In this document: positions 57,101-64,000 of the stretch, piece by piece
How the letters are laid out: each line of letters starts with the position of its first letter
Position numbering within the stretch: position 1 is the stretch's first letter
Assembly (NCBI RefSeq): GCF_000204055.1
Contig: NW_006768819.1
Location: 166,120-230,119 of the forward strand
DNA from: Melampsora larici-populina 98AG31
Lineage: Eukaryota > Basidiomycota > Pucciniomycetes > Pucciniales > Melampsoraceae
Direction: 5' to 3'
DNA: 64,000 nucleotides
Translations under genes and position numbers: made by a program
Notes under the pieces: model-generated
Told to the model about the DNA's origin: nothing
What the model saw: the letters and a program-made list of their open reading frames with translations, nothing else
Databases searched by the model: none

Positions 57101-58524
57101 AAGTCATGAATAGAAGTACGCGGTTGATCAGTAACTTATACCCGAGTGTTTCTCAAGAAAGAGACAATGACAGTCGCCTTACTCCGCCAAGAGGCCCAGG
57201 GGATTCAAAGTGTTATCCGGTAAAGAGTGTAGCCTTGGGCTCGAGGGCCGACTAAAGTCTGGAAGAGCAGCGAAACGGGTTGAATCCAGGTTCTCATTGG
57301 TAAGTGTTGTGGGATGGCCATTCGACATGCGCGGATGAGGTTGTCGACCATCGGAAGAGAATTGGTTGAGTCCAGCCGAGTTTGGTGCCAGCGGGGTGGA
57401 AGACGATGAGACGGGACCAGAGGAGCCGTCAGTTGAGCCTCGAGTCCTCGTTGCAGATGGTTTACCAAGGGAGACTCCCAGATGGGGAATTCCTTGCGTG
57501 AAGAGCTGGTGATTGGTTATGTCATTGCGTAGGCTGGTTTCTCGATCCGAATGAAGTTGGGATGTAGAAGGGAATTGATGATCATTGCCTGAACCGACCA
57601 CTCGATTCGTGGTGTTTGGACATATCTGATGAGTTTGCGAGACATCAAATGGTATCCCAGTGGTTCCGCTTGGTGGACTAGCAAAAGAATTAGCAGCTTG
57701 AGTCTGGATTTTCGACATCACCGCGTCCAATTTTTGCTCCTAGCATTATCAAAAACATGAAGAAGTTCGGATTAGTTTATGATGAAGAATCTTCCCTGTG
57801 GAAAGGACCAAGACCTGGGCTGATAATTACTCACCACAGTCTGTAGGTTTTTAGCCAAGAGATCCGTTCTTTTGGTACCTTTCTTGCCTCTCTGACTTTC
57901 TTCAAAGATACACTGATGATTGCCTAGTCGACAACGTTTACAGGGAGGGCCATTTTCCGCGTCCACGCAACGCATTTTCAGTCGTCTACATACTGTACAC
58001 GCCCTAGATCCTCTGGTGGACTTTGGCTTTAGCGGGGTATCAGACTTGGCAAGGCTGGATGTAGCAGTTTGGAGGGCGGGTATTGGTTCAGGCGGGACCT
58101 GGTTTGCGGAGCTCGTTTGTGGAAAAGTCTCAGAGGTAGTCTTTTGTTGCTTTCGTGAACGATCATCCTGTGAGCATGAGCCACGTTTGGTACCAGGTGA
58201 GTTGATAGACTGAACAGAGTCTGGGAGAGCCGATCGAGAGTCAATGGAATGGCGAGATTCGGAAAGTTCTCCATGATTAGGAGATTTTGAACGACGACGA
58301 AGAAGGTCAGGATGAACTGGGATATCAGAGTGATCAAGATTGATTTGATTTGAGTTTGAATGATGAAGAATGAGAGGTGATTGAGGTGATTGATGAATGA
58401 AGGTATGTGATGGTGGTGGTTGAGATGGTTGAGATGGTTGGTAATGAGGAGATTGAGTAAGTTGAGTATGAATTGGTTGATCTCTTATTGAAGTTGAATA
58501 AGTACTTTGCCATCGATTACTCAT
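54157..58524 (-). CDS. Zn(II)2Cys6 transcription factor with fungal TF domain
   Basis: ATG at 58524 (MSNRWQSTYS); an upstream TTG frame is ignored. The protein starts Gln/Ser/Pro-rich, with a binuclear zinc cluster at residues 176-205, spacing C-x2-C-x6-C-x8-C-x2-C-x6-C (ACTVCRRLKMRC...CKRCRLGNHQC), then a basic linker (RGKKGTKRTD) and heptad-like segment (LAKNLQTVV, EQKLDAVMSKIQ). The middle homology region follows over several exons: LFTVICAVASRYYEKR, VVQAFLLLTLWNQ, AVDLNLHRKST and NRERTWLYCFILDRSLSAQMGKP. A final exon ends in Gly-Asn repeats and stops at 54157. The MHR motifs recall the PriB/PrtT-type group of fungal activators; target genes are unknown. It acts in the nucleus as a DNA-binding dimer in most relatives. 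The many introns have GT-AG ends; no disabling mutation was noticed. Confidence 0.8.
54184..54212 (-). repeat. Short repeat coding Gly-Asn
   Basis: CCATTT repeated about five times on the plus strand, giving GNGNGN near the C-terminus of the transcription factor. Length variation here should not break the frame. Confidence 0.8.
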
Positions 58525-59299
58525 TTCTTTGGATTCAGATTGGATTAATTTCTCTTGAAAAGCTGTTGACCAACTTCGATCGATCAATTCGGTTTCACGG
58601 TAATCTCAAGTTACCGAATCGATCCTCAACTCAAACTTGATCATTCATAATCAACTCTCGGTAATCAATTCATACCCGGTACCAGCACCTTCAATTCACT
58701 TTAAGCATCTCTGGATTCGATATGACATTTGAATATGCTTATACATACATAGCCAACATCATCTTTCAATCTTCACTGACACTTGATCAAGAACCGCAAA
58801 GCGCCATCAACTGATCTTTTCGAAACTACGACATGAGATCCTACTATGAAAACCAAAGACTCAAGGTTCCTTCGCAGTCATTTTACAGCCAATCCTTTAA
58901 CGTCAGTCAAAGGCTTTGGTTCTTATGAGCTTGTGGACTTTATGTCTTGTTAAAGCAAATATCTCACCAAAAAGAAACCTTCATAAATCTTTGCTTGGTT
59001 CACGACCTCGAAGAATACTTGTTACATGTTCAACTTCGACTGGGCACACTTTTGATAAATATCATTGAGGATCGGAAGGAAATGTCCATATTCCATTCTG
59101 AGCATAGAAATACATTGAAGGTATACAACCTATTATTACATGGAAACAGTCATCGCTGAGATCTCAATCAAAATTATAGTCCAAAAAAAATCGAGAAAAC
59201 GAAAAAATGCGTCTCCCGTTTGACTGGACTTCATATCAGTGTATTTTTTCTAAAAAAAAAATAGAAAATATCAGATGTATCTAAAGTCCAACGCCAAAT
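58525..59299. other. Intergenic region
   Basis: The 5' region of the transcription factor. TACCG/CGGTA motifs recur near 58600-58680. No gene is seen. Confidence 0.4.
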
Positions 59300-62033
59300 T
59301 TATCTAATGGGGTTATTAGGATCAGAAGATTCAAGTGCGTGTTGAGCTAAATCTTCACTATCCTTAAGATAAGAATTTACCCATAACCTATCACGATTAA
59401 AATGAAAGAATTCTCCCAAGATATCTAAGACAGTTCTTCTGACTTCTCCAATCACATTGATACCAACTTCTTTACCCTTATCTATGCGACGTTCGAGTCG
59501 AGTCGTTAAAGAATTCCATCTTTCTTTCATTTCAATCTCAAATGGTAAAAGAGTTTCAACTAATGTGCTTCGTCGATGGACATTTTCAAAAATATCTTGT
59601 AGATCTGGTGGTATTTCGTGTTGATTTTCGACAGAGGCGTGTATAGTCTCTTGTGTGGCAGGGTTCCACGTTTTGGGTGGTTCCCGTACTGTGTCGCGAC
59701 TCAGTATCATGATTCCCGTACGTGGACTGGAAGCAGTGTCAGTCGGGTTTAGCTTCATGAAAACCTTTTGGAAGAATCGAACCAGGGACAGAATCTTGAA
59801 AGTCACTTACTCTATTGGGCTTTGTTCACCCCAATCAAACTGCGGGTGTAGAAGTGTTGCAAGATAATCACTATCAATTGCTAACAGCTCGTGATGAAGC
59901 AAGTTAGCCTGTAGAAGGAACCACAAATTGTAAGCGACTCGGTATAGCCAGGTAGCAGCTCGCAAATTCAATGACTCGATATCGTAAACCATAAAGATAC
60001 GTACAACCATCCAAACAAGAGAGACGTCCGCAAGATCGCGCACAGGATTTCCTCCTCCCACATCACTGTGAGCACCTGCGAACCAGACTTGCTTCAAAAT
60101 TTGTTTCTTTTTGTTGTGTTTTCCGAGATAAGTCCGTCCATCATCAGTTTGAATCCATTTAGTAGGAACAAAATCTTCACGGGTCTCATTAAGTGCTGTG
60201 TGAGTGCGAACAATGTCACGGCAAACGATTAGATTATGACAAGGATCGAAGTTGAATCTATTACGCTAATCAATTTTACTAACCAATTGCGTGAAAAGCG
60301 TATTGGACGTGAGGAGACAAGTTGGTGTCTTGAAATCCAAGCAGTTTAGGAGATTCGGTCTTTTTGAATAATTTAGCTGTGATTCAGAAAAACAATCATG
60401 AATACCCCTCATACATGATGATCAAAGAAGTAAACTGCTTACGTATCCCTAAAGCTCCCACCGTATCCCAAACACCTACACACTTGAGAGTGCCAGGTGG
60501 CATTTTTCTCGCACTTTTTGCCCCACCTTCTCGATAATCATCTAAGAAGCGCTCGAGTTCTCCTATACCCTTTTGACATTCCGGATTTGCGCGAGCTTGA
60601 TAGGCAGCAAAGATCTTGTAAAAATCTTCCATACCTTGATTGGTAAGAATTCCAATATCTGAGATCAAAGAAACAATCGTGCGTGCTGTGAAAGCACCAC
60701 GGGAAAACCCAAATAGTCTGGTCATACCGGTGTTGAGAAAAGACAAGAATGATAAAATGATAAAAATGAAAGAGAGATGAGTAAAGGAGTAGGCACACAA
60801 AACTTGAGTTGAAAACGTGCTCACAAAAGCTCGTCTCCTGGTATATAATTCTGAGCGATGAATGCATACGCTTCTCTGATCTTGGCAGAAATCCCTAATC
60901 CAGTCGCACCCTCTGCCACATTCAACTAAACAGAGGAATGATCAACTATTGCGGAAATCATGGAAATAAAATTCCAAGACTTACTGCAGGATCACCAGTC
61001 GTGCCTAAACGACCTCAGCCAATGATTAGAAGAATGGTAGATGGCGATAACAGAAAAAAAACAAGAGTAGAGCATCAAATCAGAATCTGATTATTTATGA
61101 GGAGAAGAATAATAATCTAGTGGCACGTGATGAGCAAAATCCATTTCAACGTACCTAGTCCAGTTTGGTAATGTACAACTTGAGGAATCGGAGGGAAGGT
61201 TCTACGGTCTTCAGGAAATATTGATCGAGCTGGAAGGAAATACAATTCATGTCAAGTAGTCAAAGACTCAACTTAAGAATAAATGATCGCGGAGGTATTT
61301 GTTGGCGCAGAAATGAGCAACGAAGGGTTCTCCTTACCTAATCTGAGGACGTTTGTAGCTTGACGAGGATCATTCGCGTTTAGTCCGTTTTGCCACGTAC
61401 CTATTAGAAAGACAAAAACGGATCAGTGAAAAGATCAGTTGTGAGCTTGGATATCCATAAAGTGAGACCAGACAAGGTGAATTTGCGTACCATCACAACA
61501 GACAATGATACGTTTATGAAGCCTCTTAGAATTTTCAGTCACTTCTTCAGAAAGCTTTTTGGCATCCACATATCCCAGACTATAAGGGTTGGTTGGAGCA
61601 CTCGACGCGCGTTTTACTTCTCTCTCGCCATCAGCCGCCATAGTGGCTCTGAAAGTCTCGACAGCTCTAACAAAGGCGGTTTGCAATAAACGAGAATCTT
61701 CTGTAGCGGCTCGACGAGCCAAATCACTGATCATCAAAAATTCATCTTTTCTTTCTCTTTCAACCGATTCAGATCGCCCCTCGTGGACAGAGGAAGGTTG
61801 GTCTGAGTTAGATCGAAGTATCCGAGGCTTATTCAAAAGTTCATCTTGGACACCTGACATCATTCGATTAGAACGCATCACGGTAATATCGAACAATATG
61901 ATACACAATCGCCCCCATCAGTATCAATAAGACCCCGGTTTATTTCTCGATATCTATATGAAAATCGTAACTTACGACGAACAACGTCCGGAGTGCTACA
62001 CTGTCCAACATCGAGTATATCATCGGTCGACAT
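59300..62033 (-). CDS. DUF2235 alpha/beta-hydrolase (Tle1-like phospholipase fold)
   Basis: ATG at 62033 (MSTDDILDVGQ), multi-exon with GT-AG borders. Exon 2 (about 61510-61890) ends HKRIIVCCDGT, the DUF2235 N-terminal motif, completed by WQNGLNANDP in the next exon. Then VVHYQTGLGTTGDPA, GLGISAKIREAYAFIAQNY, and the nucleophile elbow GFSRGAFTAR (near 60700) with WDTVGALGI after it. The HSDVGGG motif (VWFAGAHSDVGGG, near 60060) probably carries catalytic Asp/His residues. A C-terminal helical part ends at 59300. Fungal members are uncharacterised; bacterial relatives of the fold (Tle1) are phospholipases, so lipid or ester hydrolysis is inferred. No signal peptide is evident. Confidence 0.85.
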
Positions 62034-63189
62034 AGTTTGTTTCAAGAATCTTCAACAGAGAAGAGATAAAAGCAAAGATCTGTCAAATAAAACAAGTTGA
62101 GTTGAGATAAATTTAATACTTCGATAAAAGATATGAGGATGTGATGGTTATAAAAAAGGTAAACTAAGGAAACCAGAAAATCCGACTGATGAACGCTTTA
62201 TAACATTTTACGAAATAAGTTGTGCTGTTCAAGGACTAACAAGAAGGGACGACCAGTGCAGAAGATGATGATGAAGTTTTGAACAGCATTTACCATAAAT
62301 GTCCATCTTCATGGTACAATTTCACAGCTTTGTCTCACTCAAAGTGAAAAGTTCAGTCAGATCATCATCAAAGTCCATCCGATGTCGTTTTCACAGCAAA
62401 GCTGACAAGTCCGCTTTTAAGTTTTTGGTTTCCTCCGCTCCGAACTTATTTCAGAGAAGGTCTTGCTGTATGTATTCCAATTTCCGAGTGGCTTACAAAA
62501 AGCTTGACCAAAGTTGCCCGAAAAACTACAGCAAATTGGCGGAGAATTTGTGACAAGCTTTTCTGGATTCACTGTATCTCATATTTGACCAATGCCATCA
62601 CAGAAAGTATCGAAGACCTGACTGACCCGACCCAGCTTACGAAGCTCCAAATACAAACTTTCAGGTCATGTTTTTCAACATTCTCGTTGTGACTTGCAGG
62701 CGCTTCCAAAGAAAGACCCTGCGGTTGTAGCAAAACAAACTACTATGATATGTAGTTTAGAAGACACCGGTCGAGAACAGTGGGATAGGTAGGAAGAGTC
62801 TGAGAGTATCACAGAGTTGCTTTGAAAAAATGATTTGGTAAAGCCGATCTACATATGACAAGGCCGCAAGACTGATGTACGCACTTGAAGAAAACATAAC
62901 TCTGTTGAACATCCTGGCGAGTCCCTTGGGCACACCAGTGGGGAAGAAAGTCGATGACAAAACTGATTCAGCAAGTAGTACCAAAGCCGTCAAACATCTT
63001 TTTTTGTAACAATTACAATGATATTAACACTTGTTTAGACAGACAGCAATACTTGGATGATGCCACAAAGTGACTAACAATAAAAAAAGTTTACTACCTC
63101 ATTCCCTTAAAATTCAAGTTCACTCCCCTCCCCCGTGTTACATGAACACCTACCGAAAAAAAGTATAAAAAGAAGAAACAAGAGATTGC
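62034..63189. other. Intergenic region
   Basis: Upstream of the hydrolase and downstream of the next gene. Open frames here (for example plus 62299-62553) show no domain and poor coding character. No repeat is noted. Confidence 0.4.
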
Positions 63190-64000
63190 TTATGATGTAG
63201 ATGACGAATTGAAAGCTTCAAAGAGTGTCCTATAAAAAAAGGCTCCGGCATCCTCGTCAAATCTTATATAATGCTTGAAACTATCTGGTAAGATTGCCAT
63301 TGTCTTAGCATCCCGTTTCTCGTCAAGGAAAGGATCAAAAGAGCAGGTGCCATCCGTATGAAACTGTAGTTTGAATGATATAGCTTATGATACAGGTAAG
63401 TGGCATCAAGATCCAAGAAGAAAACAAGGTTAGCTACAGATCATCGAGTCAGCTGGGAGAACTGAGCGTACCGTATCCACGACCTTTGAGATCTGTGACA
63501 ATGCAATCGTACATCTTCCCTTTGGCGTCCTTTCCCCCGCCTAATATTGTAAACCCAGTGAAATCCCCGATGATAGCCAATCTAGCTTTGAGCTCGTCGA
63601 CAAGGTCACCATTTGACGATGTTGCGCGTGAAGTCGAGACATTTGTGGATGCATGGCCGGTTGTGGGGCCGCCCACTCGTCCACTTTGACCATTCACACT
63701 ACGCACTTGATTTAATTGGGCAATGAGATTCTTGGAATTCTCCGTTTCCGCTGCCAACTCCTTTCGTAGGGTCTCCTCTAATGATGAGAAGAAAACGACC
63801 ATTAGCCTTTAGCACGGGTTTGAAAACAAGGCAGTCCGCCTTCTTGTCTACTTGACTTACGTTCTGTCTCTAATTCTTTCAAACGATCCTGAACCTCCTC
63901 TCGAGCAGCCGATCGGGCATGCTTGAGTTCTCTTTCAACATCTTTACGCCTCCTCCGCTGCGTATCGTAATTGGAACGCAGCTCCTCATTCGTGCGCAAA
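63190..64000 (-). CDS. Csm1/Pcs1-like kinetochore protein, 3' part
   Basis: The 5' end lies beyond the window. The visible part starts with a charged coiled-coil (ELRSNYDTQRRRRKDVEREL and following), continues through an exon with SLEETLRKELAAETEN, and reaches the globular domain DELKARLAIIGDFTGFTILGG...CIVTDLKGRGY. After an intron (about 63377-63474) FKLQFHTDGTCSFDP and AFFYRTLFEAF complete it, with the stop at 63190. A coiled-coil followed by this C-terminal fold is typical of Csm1/Pcs1 of the monopolin complex, which clamps microtubule sites at kinetochores and also acts in rDNA silencing in yeast. Assignment is by motif memory. Confidence 0.65.

Noticed and set aside
58525..58587. Longer N-terminus of the Zn2Cys6 factor
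   Set aside because: It would need a TTG start; the ATG at 58524 is the first normal start.
62299..62993. Small genes between the hydrolase and the Csm1/Pcs1-like gene
   Set aside because: Frames lack domains, introns with context, or coding bias; left as intergenic.

Overview
The window looks like a repeat-rich chromosome segment of a basidiomycete, most likely a rust fungus (Pucciniomycotina, Pucciniales). The host genes are intron-dense. The transposon types include a Ty3 chromovirus, pogo, hAT, IS630-like and CACTA-like elements and a 'DDTSGN'-type transposase. Stop codons and altered arginine codons fit TCG-to-TTG mutation, a repeat-associated signature reported for Pucciniomycotina. 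No rRNA, functional tRNA or CRISPR array was seen. The species cannot be fixed from the sequence alone.

Layout. 1-6.27 kb: a non-coding TIR element (591-2531), a decayed DUF6589-like gene, a 71-bp repeat cluster and an unrecognised minus-strand ORF. 6.27-14.1 kb: one ~530-bp hAT-type MITE (R1 copy 1) split by a palindromic CACTA-type MITE and by a young Ty3 retrotransposon. 14.1-19.4 kb: an inverted repeat with tRNA-like boxes, a hairpin element, a broken rust-type gene and a PIF/Harbinger-type MITE. 19.4-23.5 kb: a nearly complete multi-exon transposase gene. 25.0-26.6 kb: a three-exon C2H2 zinc-finger gene with a duplicated finger exon behind it. 27.4-40.35 kb: a nested stack in which R1 copy 2 holds a solo LTR. 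That LTR holds hAT-A, a small MITE and a pogo element. hAT-A holds a MITE and hAT-B, and hAT-B holds a second copy of the 591-2531 family. Removing insertions and duplicated target sites restores R1 and the LTR to 537 and 993 bp, close to their other copies (526 and 1001 bp). 41.9-44.0 kb: another TIR element split by a solo LTR of the same family.

44.6-64 kb is the gene-bearing part: UMP-CMP kinase (pyrimidine nucleotide synthesis), a ten-exon gene carrying an array of SUMO-acceptor-like motifs (with one in-frame TGA), an IS630/mariner-type transposase, a Zn2Cys6 transcription factor, a DUF2235 alpha/beta-hydrolase and the 3' end of a Csm1/Pcs1-like kinetochore gene. These host genes share no obvious pathway and look like ordinary single-copy neighbours beside a TE-dense block.
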